Source of the DNA: JAAXHB01 sp965221635
GTDB taxonomy: Bacteria; Actinomycetota; Acidimicrobiia; Acidimicrobiales; Aldehydirespiratoraceae
Length of the DNA stretch: 64,000 nucleotides
Assembly: GCA_965221635.1 (NCBI GenBank)
Contig: OZ244902.1
Location: forward strand, 1,612,001 to 1,676,000
Direction of reading: 5' to 3'
Below the pieces are notes generated by a model, which was not told the origin of the DNA, ran no database searches, and saw only the letters and a program-made list of their open reading frames with translations. Both the position numbers and the translations under genes were made by a program. Below are positions 8,124-16,976 of this stretch, in pieces (the stretch's first letter is position 1; every line of letters begins with the position of its first letter).

Positions 8124-10718
8124 ATGAAGCCACTCAAGGCGAACGACGTGCGCAAGATGTTCGTCGACTTCTTCGTGGAGCGTGGCCACACTCACCACCC
8201 GTCGGCCGGTTTGATCCCCCATGACCCCACGCTGTTGTTCACCGTTGCCGGGATGGTGCCCTTCAAGCCCTATTTCGTGGGCGAGGAGGTGCCACCGTTC
8301 AACAGGGCCGTCACCGTGCAGAAATGCGTGCGGGCAGGGGGCAAACACAACGACCTCGACGAGATCGGTCGCACCTCTCGTCACCTGACCTTCTTCGAGA
8401 TGCTCGGCAATTTCAGCTTCGGTGACTATTTCAAGAAGGACGCCATCCGCTGGGCATGGGAGCTGGTCACCGACGGTTTCGGACTGGATCCCGAGCGTCT
8501 CTGGGTGACGGTGCATCTCACCGACGACGAGGCCGAAGCCATCTGGCGTGACGACGTGGGCGTGCCCGCGGAGCGAATCCAACGCCTCGGCGAGGACAAC
8601 TACTGGCGCATGGCCGACGTGGGCCCGTGCGGGCCGTGCTCGGAGATCTTCTGGGACAAGGGCCCCGACTACGGCCCCGAAGGCGGCCCCGCCCACGGCG
8701 GCGACGAGCGTTACGTGGAGATCTGGAACCTGGTGTTCATGCAGTTCGAGACCACCGCCGATGGCGCCGAGAAGCCGCTGCCCAAACCGTCGATCGACAC
8801 CGGCCTTGGCCTGGAGCGGATGGTGTCGGTGCTGCAGGGAGTGGACTCGGTTTGGGAAACCGACGAGTTCGTGGCGCTGCTCGACGTTGCGCAGAGCCTC
8901 ACCGGGGTGAAGCTCGGCGCAGCGGAGGCCTCCGACGTGTCGCTGCGGATCCTCGCCGACCATGCCCGGTCCACGTCGATGCTGGTGAGCGACGGCGTGT
9001 TCCCCTCCAACGAGGATCGTGGTTACGTGCTTCGGCGCATCATCCGCCGTGCGGTGCGTCACGCCTGGCTGCTCGGCGTGGAGCGACCGGTGATGGCAGA
9101 AATGGTGGACGCCACCGTGGCGGTGATGGGCGACGCCTGGGGTGACCTTGTGGCCAACGCCGACTACGTGCGTGAGGTGATCGACCGCGAGGAGCGCCGC
9201 TTCATTCAGACCTTGCGCACTGGTCTCACCATCCTCGAAGACCGCCTAGGCGAGTTGCACCAGGGTGAGCCGCTTAGCGGCGACACGGCGTTCTTGTTGC
9301 ACGACACGTACGGCTTTCCGTTGGAGCTCACCACCGAAATCGCCGACGAGCGAGGCGTTGGCGTGGACACAGAAGGGTTCAAGGTGGCCATGGGCGCCCA
9401 GCAGCGCCGAGCCAAACAGGCCCGCAAAGTGGCCGAAGCCGACGACGTGTCGCCGCTTGTGACCATCGCCGGTGAGTTCGGCCCCACCGAGTTCGTGGGC
9501 CGGGCCTCGCTCGAAGCCGAGGCCAGGGTGCTGCACGCGCAAGGCGATCAGGTGGTGCTCGACCGCACGCCGTTCTACGCCGAGAGCGGCGGGCAGGTGG
9601 GCGACACCGGCGAGCTGCGCAGCGACAGTGGCGTTTCGCTGCGGGTGGTCGACACCACTTACGGAGTTCCCGGCATCCACGTCCACAAGATCGAAACTTC
9701 CGGCGACGCTGCCTCCAACGGCGACGCCGCGCTCAAGCCGGGCGCCAAGGTCACCGCCGTGGTGGACGCCGAGCGGCGCGCCGCGATTCGCCGCAACCAC
9801 ACAGGCACCCACATCCTGCACTGGGCGTTGCGCGAGGCCCTCGGCCATCACGTGAAACAGCAGGGCTCCTGGGTGGGGCCGGACCGCCTGCGCTTCGATT
9901 TCAGCCATTACGAGGCGCTCACCCCGGCCCAGATCGAACAGGTGGAAGACCTGGTCAATTCCGAGGTGCTCGCCAACGACACTTGCAGGCACTTCGAGAC
10001 CACCATCGACCACGCCGAACAGCTCGGCGCCATTGCGTTCTTCGGTGAGAAGTACGGCTCAGTGGTGCGGGTGCTCGAAGCCGGACGCCACTCGGTGGAG
10101 TTGTGCGGCGGAACCCACGTGCGGGCCCTTGGCGACATCGGGGCGTTCCGGATCGTGGGCGAAGCCTCCATCGGCGCCAACATCCGCCGCGTGGAGGCCG
10201 TGACCGGCCTTGGCACAGTGGAGTTGATGCGCCACGACAGCGCCCTGATCGACTCGGCAGCCTCGGCTGTTGGGGTGCCCGCGGCGGAACTGGTCACCGG
10301 GATAGCCAAACGCCAAGCTGAAGCCAAGGCGTTGCGGGCCGAGGTTGCCCAGTTGCGCCGCAAGCTGGCCCTTGGCCGCGCCACCGAGTTGGCCCAGGCC
10401 GCGGTGGGCGGGGTGGTGGTGGCCCGCATGGACGACCTCGACGCGGCGGGGCTGCGTGAGTTGGCGATGTCGGTTCGTGAGCGTGAAGGGATCGGCGCTG
10501 TGGTGTTGGGTGCCGCACTGGAATCGGGAGGTGTTTCCCTGGTGGCCGCAGCCGACACCGGCGCCGGCTTCGACGCCGGAGAGTTGATCGCCGACGCCAA
10601 GAAGACCGTTGGCGGTGGTGGCCGCCCCGGCGCCGATCTGGCGGTGGCCGGTGGCAGGGACGCATCCCGCCTCGACGAGGCCCTCGACCAGGTGCGGGCC
10701 GCGGCCGGCGTCACCTGA
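8124..10718 (+). CDS. alaS: Alanyl-tRNA synthetase
   Basis: Class II synthetase charging tRNA-Ala, with an editing domain that removes mischarged Ser and Gly. The start ATG 8124 is preceded by AAAGGA and begins the conserved MKPLKANDVRKMFVDFF. The 864-aa chain shows catalytic-domain motifs (GKHNDLDEIGRTSRHLTFFE, DTGLGLERMV), editing-domain zinc ligands HTGTH (about residue 558) and CGGTH (about 661), and the C-Ala domain ending near GGGGRPGADLAVAGG. The length is normal. The frame is open about 330 nt further upstream, but that part is out of frame with the small basic protein gene and is not conserved. ruvX follows after 1 nt. Confidence 0.96.
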   Translation: MKPLKANDVRKMFVDFFVERGHTHHPSAGLIPHDPTLLFTVAGMVPFKPYFVGEEVPPFNRAVTVQKCVRAGGKHNDLDEIGRTSRHLTFFEMLGNFSFGDYFKKDAIRWAWELVTDGFGLDPERLWVTVHLTDDEAEAIWRDDVGVPAERIQRLGEDNYWRMADVGPCGPCSEIFWDKGPDYGPEGGPAHGGDERYVEIWNLVFMQFETTADGAEKPLPKPSIDTGLGLERMVSVLQGVDSVWETDEFVALLDVAQSLTGVKLGAAEASDVSLRILADHARSTSMLVSDGVFPSNEDRGYVLRRIIRRAVRHAWLLGVERPVMAEMVDATVAVMGDAWGDLVANADYVREVIDREERRFIQTLRTGLTILEDRLGELHQGEPLSGDTAFLLHDTYGFPLELTTEIADERGVGVDTEGFKVAMGAQQRRAKQARKVAEADDVSPLVTIAGEFGPTEFVGRASLEAEARVLHAQGDQVVLDRTPFYAESGGQVGDTGELRSDSGVSLRVVDTTYGVPGIHVHKIETSGDAASNGDAALKPGAKVTAVVDAERRAAIRRNHTGTHILHWALREALGHHVKQQGSWVGPDRLRFDFSHYEALTPAQIEQVEDLVNSEVLANDTCRHFETTIDHAEQLGAIAFFGEKYGSVVRVLEAGRHSVELCGGTHVRALGDIGAFRIVGEASIGANIRRVEAVTGLGTVELMRHDSALIDSAASAVGVPAAELVTGIAKRQAEAKALRAEVAQLRRKLALGRATELAQAAVGGVVVARMDDLDAAGLRELAMSVREREGIGAVVLGAALESGGVSLVAAADTGAGFDAGELIADAKKTVGGGGRPGADLAVAGGRDASRLDEALDQVRAAAGVT

Positions 10719-10719
10719 C

Positions 10720-11166
10720 ATGCGAGCCCTCGGGCTCGACCTCGGTACTCGCAGGGTGGGCGCGGCAGTGAGCGACTCGGCCGGTTCGGTGGCAACCCCG
10801 GTGGTCACCATCGAAGTCGGCCGGGGTCGTCGCCTCGACGTTGCGGCGGTTGCGAACCTTGTGCGTGAGTACGAAGCCGAGATCGTGGTGGTCGGCCTGC
10901 CACGATCCCTCGACGGCAACGAGGGCCCGGCGGCCAAACGCGCCCGCGCCGAGATCGGGCGGCTGAGCCGAGCGCTGAGCGTGCCGGTGGTGGCGTGGGA
11001 CGAGCGCCTGTCCACGGTTAGCGCACAGCGCAACCTGCGCGAAGCGGGCGTGGGCGGGCGACAAAGCCGTGGCGTGGTCGACCAGGTGGCCGCGGCCGTG
11101 ATCCTGCAGTCCTGGCTGGACGCGGGCAGGCCCCGTGACCATGAACTGGAAACGCGCAATGGCTGA
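10720..11166 (+). CDS. ruvX: YqgF/RuvX-type RNase H-fold nuclease
   Basis: A 148-aa protein of the YqgF family, assigned to processing of the 5' end of pre-16S rRNA or to Holliday junction resolution. It opens with the RNase H-fold first strand GLDLGTRRVGAAVSD carrying the first catalytic Asp, then VVGLPRSLDGNEG and the active-site DERLSTVSAQRNL. Asp near the C-terminus (VVDQVAAAVILQSWL) completes the acidic set. The ATG lies 1 nt after the alaS stop. The order alaS-ruvX-mltG-aroE matches M. tuberculosis. Confidence 0.93.
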   Translation: MRALGLDLGTRRVGAAVSDSAGSVATPVVTIEVGRGRRLDVAAVANLVREYEAEIVVVGLPRSLDGNEGPAAKRARAEIGRLSRALSVPVVAWDERLSTVSAQRNLREAGVGGRQSRGVVDQVAAAVILQSWLDAGRPRDHELETRNG

Positions 11167-11251
11167 GCCCGGCCGCCACGCCCGAGGATCCACCGGGCCG
11201 CAGTTCGGCCTCGTGAGCAGGGGGCGCGCAGTGGTTGAGCCCGGCCGCCAC
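11154..11251 (+). repeat. Pair of 26-bp direct repeats between ruvX and mltG
   Basis: Two 26-bp copies at 11154-11179 and 11226-11251, 72 bp apart, differ at two positions and share TGAGCCCGGCCGCCAC. The first copy overlaps the end of ruvX. No function is apparent. Confidence 0.5.
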
Positions 11252-11304
11252 TATCCGGGAACCGTCCGGCCGCGGGTGGGCGCGTCTTGTGGGACGGAGT
11301 TCCG

Positions 11305-12969
11305 GTGAGCAGCGGGTCGGGTTCTCGGGGCTCCGGGCCAACGGGCCGGGCGCGTCGTCCCCGCTCGGGGCTGGGGGACTTCTTCGCCGGGCGAACCAAG
11401 GCCACCCAGTCCAAAGTGTCACAGTCCCAACCCCAACACCGCCAGGCGCAGTCGCAGTACCAAAATCCGCAGGGCCAGTACGCCCATTCCCAGCCTCAGC
11501 AGGCCGATTATCTGGCGTCCCAGTATGGGCAGGACCGGTACCAGCAGCCCCAGCACCAGGAAGCCCAACATTCAGGGGCCCAGCATTCGGGGGCCCAGTA
11601 TCCGGGGGCCCAGTATCCGGGGGCCCAGTATCCGCAAAGCCCCTACGAGTCGCAGTACCAGCAGTCCCCGTATTCGCAGCCTCAGTACGCACAGTCTCCG
11701 TACGCCCAGCCCTACCAGGGCAGTGACCACTCAGCCCAGGCGCCCGTGGGCGCGCCCGCCGAACACACCGGCCCGGCGCCTTGGGAGGCCCGCTGGGAGG
11801 AGTTCGATCCGATGGTGGATCCGGGCTACGACGCGGACGACCGCAACTGGATTCGCTACCGCCCGGCATGGGGCGGCTTCGTGCGGCTGCTGGTGTTCGG
11901 CCTGGTGCTGCTGGTGGCGATCCTGTGGATGCGCAGCCGAATCTACGGATGGGTGGACGCCCAGATCACCCCGGCAGGCCCAGCGGGGGCGCCGGTGGAG
12001 TTGACCATTGCGTCGGGGTCTTCGCTCAACGACATTGCCGGTGATCTGCATTCGGCGGGGGTGATCTCCAACGCCACCGTGTTCCGTTACTGGCTGCGCT
12101 GCGAGGGGAACCTCACCCTCACCGGGTTCCTTGGGTGCGACTCGGTTACCAACGTGGCCGCGGGGGACTACCTGCTGTACGAGAACATGAGCTTCGAGGC
12201 GGTGCAGTCGGTGCTGGCTTCGGGCCCGGCCCCGGAGGCCTACGAGCTTGTGACCATCCCGGAGGGCCTGCGCTGGAGCGCCATGGCGGATCGCCTGATC
12301 GCAGAGAACCCGGCATTTGACCGCACCGAACTGGAGGCCGCGTACCTGGCGCTGGTGAGCGAAGCCGACTACCTGCCCGATGACGCCCCGGTTCGCACCC
12401 TTGAGGGAATGCTGTTCCCCGCCACCTACGACATCACCGACGAGGGGCTCAGCGACGAGTACGGCTTCTTGTTGCGAATGTCAAACGAGTTCGACAGCCG
12501 CCTCGGTTCGCTGTTGGCAAACCCCGGTCTCACCGACGAGCTTGTGCAGCTGGGGATCGGGCCCTACGAGGTGATCGTGGTGGCCAGCCTGGTGGAGGAG
12601 GAAGCCCTGATCGCCGAGGAGCGGCCCATGATCGCCAGGGTGATCTACAACCGCATCGCCTCCGGCGAGCGTCTCGACATCGACGCCACCGCCTGCTACG
12701 CGGCCAACAAGCCCTGCGCCGAGCTCACCCGCGCCGATGTGGACAGGGAGTCGCCGTGGAACACCAGGGTGGTGAGGGGCCTTCCCCCCACCCCGATCAG
12801 CGCCCCCGGCGAGGCTTCGCTTCGTGCGGCGCTGAGCCCCGCGGACGGTGACTGGATGTTCTACGTGCGCACCGACGAGGGCGGCGTGGTGGGCGCCCAT
12901 CACTTCCATCGCACCCTCGAGGAACACAACCAACACGTGCAAACCTGCCGTGAGCTCGGCTACTGCTGA
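11305..12969 (+). CDS. mltG: MltG/YceG-type endolytic murein transglycosylase with long Q/Y-rich N-terminus
   Basis: Inner-membrane transglycosylase that cleaves nascent glycan strands and so ends glycan polymerisation. The start is GTG 11305, with GGACGGAG 5 nt upstream. Residues 1 to about 165 form a cytosolic low-complexity region rich in Gln, Tyr, Ser and Pro, including pentapeptide repeats of the GAQYP type. A single transmembrane segment follows at about 193-210. The C-terminal YceG domain has the LysM-like PEGLRWSAMADRLI, the catalytic region VVASLVEEEALIAEERPMIA, and RGLPPTPISAPGEASLRAAL. Actinobacterial MltG proteins often have cytosolic extensions, but this composition is extreme. 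It is in operon-like order with ruvX and aroE. Confidence 0.9.
   Translation: MSSGSGSRGSGPTGRARRPRSGLGDFFAGRTKATQSKVSQSQPQHRQAQSQYQNPQGQYAHSQPQQADYLASQYGQDRYQQPQHQEAQHSGAQHSGAQYPGAQYPGAQYPQSPYESQYQQSPYSQPQYAQSPYAQPYQGSDHSAQAPVGAPAEHTGPAPWEARWEEFDPMVDPGYDADDRNWIRYRPAWGGFVRLLVFGLVLLVAILWMRSRIYGWVDAQITPAGPAGAPVELTIASGSSLNDIAGDLHSAGVISNATVFRYWLRCEGNLTLTGFLGCDSVTNVAAGDYLLYENMSFEAVQSVLASGPAPEAYELVTIPEGLRWSAMADRLIAENPAFDRTELEAAYLALVSEADYLPDDAPVRTLEGMLFPATYDITDEGLSDEYGFLLRMSNEFDSRLGSLLANPGLTDELVQLGIGPYEVIVVASLVEEEALIAEERPMIARVIYNRIASGERLDIDATACYAANKPCAELTRADVDRESPWNTRVVRGLPPTPISAPGEASLRAALSPADGDWMFYVRTDEGGVVGAHHFHRTLEEHNQHVQTCRELGYC
11572..11631 (+). repeat. Four 15-bp tandem repeats inside mltG
   Basis: Four consecutive 15-bp units with core GGGGCCCAG encode (S/P)GAQ(H/Y) pentapeptides in the cytosolic N-terminus of MltG. 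The last two units are identical, so copy number could vary by slippage. Confidence 0.85.
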
Positions 12970-12982
12970 CCGCGGCGCCTCC

Positions 12983-13795
12983 GTGCCGTTGAGGGTGGCG
13001 GCGGTTATCGGCATGCCGGCGCGGCATTCGCGGTCGCCGGCGATTCACAACGCGGCCTTCGCAGCGGTGGGGCTCAACTGGGCGTTCACGTCCTTCGAGG
13101 TGCCCCCCGGTGGAGGCGCGGCGGCGCTGGAGTCGATGAGGACGCTCGGCCTGGCCGGGTTGTCGGTGACCATGCCGCTCAAGGCCGAGGTGGCCGCCGC
13201 CGCGGATGAGGTTTCCGGCGAGGTTGCCGCTTTGGGTGTGGCCAACTGCATCGTGGCGTCCGCCGATGGAACGCTGCGTGCTCACAACACCGACGCCTCC
13301 GGATTCGTGGAAGCCCTGCGCGCCGATGCGGGTGTCAACGTGGAGGGCTTGAACGCCGTTGTGCTCGGCGCGGGTGGCGCGGCCAGGGCGGTGATCTGGG
13401 CATTGGCGGCTGGGGATGCGCAACGGGTGACGGTGGTGAACCGCACACCTGAGCGCGCCGCTGCCGCCGCGGAACTGGCCCCCGGCGTTGCGGTGGTGGG
13501 ATCGGCCGAAGCGGTCGCCCAGGCCGATCTGGTGGTGAACGCAACCTCGGTGGGCATGGGCGCCGACCCGCACATGCCCTGTGACCCCGAGTTGCTCACC
13601 CCACCCCAGGTGGCGGTGGATCTCATCTACGAACCGGTGGAGACACCCTGGCTCGCGGCGCTGCGCTCAAGAGGAGTGCAGGCCCACAACGGCCTGTCAA
13701 TGTTGGTGTATCAGGCCGCGGTCGCCTTCAAGCTGTGGACGGGCGTCGAAGCTCCAGTGGAGGTAATGCGCCAAGCCGTGCTAACCCCCACCTGA
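12983..13795 (+). CDS. aroE: Shikimate 5-dehydrogenase
   Basis: Reduces 3-dehydroshikimate to shikimate with NADPH in aromatic amino-acid synthesis. Visible: the substrate-binding GMPARHSRSPAIHN, catalytic Lys in LSVTMPLKAEV, HNTDASGF (substrate Asn/Asp), the NADP-binding GAGGAARA and NRTPERA, and the C-terminal GLSMLVYQAAVAFKLWTG. GTG 12983 is chosen; TTG 12989 and GTG 12995 are in-frame alternatives close by. The 270-aa length is normal. It begins 13 nt after mltG and is probably co-transcribed with it. Confidence 0.92.
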   Translation: MPLRVAAVIGMPARHSRSPAIHNAAFAAVGLNWAFTSFEVPPGGGAAALESMRTLGLAGLSVTMPLKAEVAAAADEVSGEVAALGVANCIVASADGTLRAHNTDASGFVEALRADAGVNVEGLNAVVLGAGGAARAVIWALAAGDAQRVTVVNRTPERAAAAAELAPGVAVVGSAEAVAQADLVVNATSVGMGADPHMPCDPELLTPPQVAVDLIYEPVETPWLAALRSRGVQAHNGLSMLVYQAAVAFKLWTGVEAPVEVMRQAVLTPT

Positions 13796-13845
13796 GGTCG
13801 CACAACAACCCCACAAACCATAACAGTAATGCATCTGTAATCCCA

Positions 13846-13851
13846 TATCAT
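13846..13851 (+). promoter_or_regulatory. -10 element of a leaderless prepilin peptidase promoter
   Basis: TATCAT in an unusually AT-rich intergenic stretch, 6 nt before ATG 13858. It is the closest to consensus of the leaderless -10 elements in this window. Confidence 0.55.
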
Positions 13852-13857
13852 TACAAG

Positions 13858-14616
13858 ATGATCCAAGCCTGTGTGTTGTTGGCGTTGGTGGGGATACTCG
13901 TTGGCTGGGCGGCTTCACGAATCGTTGAGCGCTTCGCATATCGCGGTCACCCAACCGAGGGTGGCGAGAGGATGTGCCGGTTGGTGTTGTCTGGGGTGAT
14001 GGCCGGGGTCTTTGCGGTGGTGGGGTGGCGCTTTGGTGTGTCGATTACCGCGATCCCGCCAATGGTTGCGGCGGTATCCCTCACGACCCTGGCCGCGGTG
14101 GACTTGCGCACATACCGGCTGCCCGACGTGCTGGTGCTGCCCGCAACGGGCGGAAGCGTTGCTGCGGTGGCACTTGTGTCGCTGGGCGCGGGCAGACCCG
14201 ATGCCCTGGTTGCCGCGCTGGTGGCGGCTTTGGCCTACGGAGGGTTCATGTTGACCGTTCACGAGATCAGCCCGGCGAGTCTCGGGTTTGGCGACGTGAA
14301 GCTGTCCCCGCTGTTGGGGCTCAACGTTGGCTGGGTTGCCTGGATGCACGGTCACACCTGGAATGCGGTGGTGGGTTTGGTGCTGCAGGCGCTGCTGCTG
14401 TCGAGCCTGCTCGGTGTGGTTATGGGACTGTCGCTGGTTTGGCTGCGTCGCAAGGGGCGCCAGGTGCTCGCCGACCCTGAGCAAGCCTTGTCCGAGCCAT
14501 CCGGCAGCCGGGGTGTGCGCCAAACGGCGTTCCCGTTCGCACCCGCGCTGGCAGCGGGCACGATCGTGGCAATGCTCCTCGTGCAAGCCCCGGTGCTGCC
14601 CCCGTCCATCGTCTGA
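13858..14616 (+). CDS. Type IV prepilin peptidase (A24 family), peptidase domain only
   Basis: A 252-aa polytopic membrane aspartic protease of the kind that removes leader peptides from type IV pilin or Flp/Tad pseudopilin precursors. The two active-site Asp are visible in AAVDLRTYRLPD and in the hallmark SLGFGDVKLSPLLGL (GxGD). About seven hydrophobic segments are present. The N-terminal methyltransferase domain and its CxxC zinc motifs, found in full-length PilD, are absent, so it resembles CpaA/TadV-like or actinobacterial A24 proteins. A homologue sits beside aroE in M. tuberculosis too. No pilin or secretion genes are in the window, so its substrate is unknown. Confidence 0.85.
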   Translation: MIQACVLLALVGILVGWAASRIVERFAYRGHPTEGGERMCRLVLSGVMAGVFAVVGWRFGVSITAIPPMVAAVSLTTLAAVDLRTYRLPDVLVLPATGGSVAAVALVSLGAGRPDALVAALVAALAYGGFMLTVHEISPASLGFGDVKLSPLLGLNVGWVAWMHGHTWNAVVGLVLQALLLSSLLGVVMGLSLVWLRRKGRQVLADPEQALSEPSGSRGVRQTAFPFAPALAAGTIVAMLLVQAPVLPPSIV

Positions 14617-14647
14617 CGCCGCTCCGGGGCGGCCACAGGGGTGCCGG

Positions 14648-14653
14648 TAGCCT
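14648..14653 (+). promoter_or_regulatory. -10 element of a leaderless aroB promoter
   Basis: TAGCCT in GCCGGTAGCCT, 7 nt before GTG 14661. The same 11-mer precedes def at identical spacing. Confidence 0.55.
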
Positions 14654-14660
14654 CGGTTTT

Positions 14661-15668
14661 GTGGTTGCCGAGGTGGTGCCCGTCGAGTTGGGCGACAAGT
14701 CTTATCACGTGCATGTGGGGCCGGGGGTGCGTCACCTGCTCACGGATCTGATGCCCGACGGGGCGCGCCGCGCTGCGGTGATCACCCAATCGGGCATCGA
14801 CTGGCCGGTACACACCGGGCTTCACCAGAGCACCTTCGAGGTGCCCTCCGGTGAGGAGGCCAAGTCGCTGGCCCAGGTGGAGGCGTTGTGTTCGCAAATG
14901 GCGGCCGCGGGGTTCAACAGGGCCGACGTGATCGTGGCTGTCGGTGGTGGCGTGGTAACCGACCTGGCCGGTTTCGTGGCTGCGGTGTATCACCGGGGCA
15001 TCAGGTTCGTGTCGGTTCCCACCACGCTGCTGGCCCAGGTGGACGCCGCCATAGGAGGCAAAACGGGGGTGAACCTGCCCGAGGGAAAGAACCTGGTGGG
15101 CGCCTTCTGGCAGCCCCATGTGGTGCTGTGCGACACCGAGACGCTGGCCACGCTTCCGCCACGGGAGCGTCGCAGCGGCGAGGGCGAAATGGCCAAGTAC
15201 CACTTCCTGGGAGGCGACGACCTGCACTTGATGACCATCGAGCAGCGTGTGGCCGAGGCGGTGCGAATCAAGGCCAGGGTGGTGGCAGCCGACGAACGCG
15301 AGTCGGGAGGGCGGGTGGTGCTCAACTACGGCCACACCCTCGCTCACGCCCTCGAAACCGCCGGGCGTTACGACCTTCGCCACGGCGAGGCGGTGGCCAT
15401 CGGCCTGGTGTACGCAGCCGAGGTTGCGTTGCGCCTCGGACGCATCGACGAAGCCCGCGTCGCCGAGCACCGCCGGGTGGTGGCCTCCTACGACTTGTCG
15501 TGGCGGCTGCCCGAGGGCCACAACGAAAACGAGCTGCTGATGCTGTTCGGCCGTGACAAGAAGGCGATCTCAGGCACCACGATGGTGCTGGACTCCTCCG
15601 AGGGCGTCACCCCGGTGGTGGACGTTCCCAGCGAGGTGCTGCGAGACGCACTGCAGGCCCTCAGGTGA
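14661..15668 (+). CDS. aroB: 3-dehydroquinate synthase
   Basis: Converts DAHP to 3-dehydroquinate, the second step of the shikimate pathway, using NAD and a divalent metal. Visible: the NAD-binding VAVGGGVVTDLAGFVAA, PTTLLAQVDAAIGGKTGVNL, metal ligand Glu in SGEGEMAKY, and His ligands in NYGHTLAHALE and RHGEAVAIG. At 335 aa it is somewhat shorter than typical, mostly at the N-terminus. GTG 14661 is supported by the -10 element 7 nt upstream. Unlike M. tuberculosis, aroC and aroK do not precede it. The next gene overlaps by 4 nt. Confidence 0.95.
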   Translation: MVAEVVPVELGDKSYHVHVGPGVRHLLTDLMPDGARRAAVITQSGIDWPVHTGLHQSTFEVPSGEEAKSLAQVEALCSQMAAAGFNRADVIVAVGGGVVTDLAGFVAAVYHRGIRFVSVPTTLLAQVDAAIGGKTGVNLPEGKNLVGAFWQPHVVLCDTETLATLPPRERRSGEGEMAKYHFLGGDDLHLMTIEQRVAEAVRIKARVVAADERESGGRVVLNYGHTLAHALETAGRYDLRHGEAVAIGLVYAAEVALRLGRIDEARVAEHRRVVASYDLSWRLPEGHNENELLMLFGRDKKAISGTTMVLDSSEGVTPVVDVPSEVLRDALQALR

Positions 15669-16876
15669 ACACCGCTGCGAGCACCGCGCCAGGCGCGAAC
15701 CGCTCCGCGCAGCAGGCCAAGGCCACAAGCACTAGCGGCCAACAGTCGAACAACCACAGCGAGAGCACCGACGTCGCTGCGCTGCCTCCGCTGATCGCGC
15801 ATGGCCGCCTGGATCGGCTCAAGGGTCGCTTGAGCGAACTCCACACCGAAGCTGCCGTGATCACAGACCTGGTGAACGTTCGCTGGCTCACCGGCTTCAC
15901 TGGCTCCAACGCCATCCTGGCGCTCGCCACATCTGGGTCACAGGCAGTGCTTGTCACCGACAGCCGCTACCGCGAGCAGGCCCCGGCGGAGGTCACAGCC
16001 TCGGGCTGCGGCAAAGACGTGGAGGTGGTGGTGAACTCGGACTTCGTGGCGGCGGTGTCGGCGCGCCTGTGCGACTCCGAACGACTCGGCCTTGAGACCA
16101 CCATCTCCTGGGGCGCTCAGACCCGCTGGGCGGAGGCCTTCGGTGGCGAACTCGTGCCGCTCACCGAGGTGGTGGAGGAGCTGCGCGCCGTGAAGGACGA
16201 AGCCGAGCTCTCACGGATGGCCGCGGCGGCGCGCATAGCGGATGCCGCACTGGCCGAGGTGCTGCCGACTATCAGCCCCGGTGTGCGCGAGGTCGAGGTG
16301 CAGCGCGCCCTTGATGACGCCATGCGAACACGCGGCGCCACCGGCCCGGCATATGACACGATCGTGGCGTCCGGGCCCAACTCGGCTTTGCCCCACGCCC
16401 GTGCCGGCACACGGGCGATGCGACCGGGAGACCTGGTGGTGATCGATGTGGGCGCCGTGGTGGACGGCTACCGCAGCGACATGACCCGTACCTTCGTGCT
16501 GGGCGAACCCAGCGCCGAGGCGGCCGGGATGATCGAGCTGGTCACCCGCAGCCAGGCCGCAGGAGTGGCCGCTGTTCGCCCAGGCGCCGAAGCCGCCACG
16601 GTGGACGGCGCCTGCCGGGAAGTGATTGCCGCCGGGGACATGGCCGATGCGTTCACCCACGGAACCGGTCACGGTGTGGGCTTGTGCATCCATGAGCTTC
16701 CCCGCGTGAACCGCCGCTCGCAGTGGGTGCTCGCGCAGGGCAATGTTCTCACCGTGGAACCTGGCGTGTATGTTCCCGGAGTCGGAGGGGTGAGGGTGGA
16801 AGACCTGGTTGCCGTAACCGGTGACGGGTCGCGTCACCTCACCGGCCATCCGAAGGATCCCGTCCTGGCCGTCTGA
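15665..16876 (+). CDS. pepQ: Xaa-Pro aminopeptidase/dipeptidase (M24B)
   Basis: Dinuclear-metal peptidase cleaving X-Pro bonds. An N-terminal creatinase-like domain (NVRWLTGFTGSNAIL) is followed by the pita-bread catalytic domain. All five metal ligands are visible: Asp in LVVIDVGAV, Asp in YRSDMTRTFVLG, His in THGTGHGVGL, Glu in LTVEPGVYVPG and Glu in VRVEDLVAV. GTG 15665 overlaps the aroB stop (GTGA), but the first 40 or so residues are a Ser/Ala/Gln-rich extension of low complexity, and a downstream start cannot be excluded. The aroB-pepQ-efp-nusB order is conserved in actinobacteria. Confidence 0.9.
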   Translation: MNTAASTAPGANRSAQQAKATSTSGQQSNNHSESTDVAALPPLIAHGRLDRLKGRLSELHTEAAVITDLVNVRWLTGFTGSNAILALATSGSQAVLVTDSRYREQAPAEVTASGCGKDVEVVVNSDFVAAVSARLCDSERLGLETTISWGAQTRWAEAFGGELVPLTEVVEELRAVKDEAELSRMAAAARIADAALAEVLPTISPGVREVEVQRALDDAMRTRGATGPAYDTIVASGPNSALPHARAGTRAMRPGDLVVIDVGAVVDGYRSDMTRTFVLGEPSAEAAGMIELVTRSQAAGVAAVRPGAEAATVDGACREVIAAGDMADAFTHGTGHGVGLCIHELPRVNRRSQWVLAQGNVLTVEPGVYVPGVGGVRVEDLVAVTGDGSRHLTGHPKDPVLAV

Positions 16877-16976
16877 GCCGCAGCCCGGTGCGCCCCGCAC
16901 GCCGGGCGATGTGCCGAGTCGTCATTCAAGAGTTCCAGCCAACGGCGCCACGATCATCAATCACCGCGGAGGAATT

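Noticed and set aside
11159..11310. Short plus-strand frame between ruvX and mltG
   Set aside because: About 49 codons built mostly from the 26-bp repeat pair; no ribosome binding site and overlaps the ends of both neighbours.
11572..11631. Short regular repeats considered as a CRISPR array
   Set aside because: Units are 15 bp, contiguous, without spacers, and encode pentapeptides in the mltG frame.
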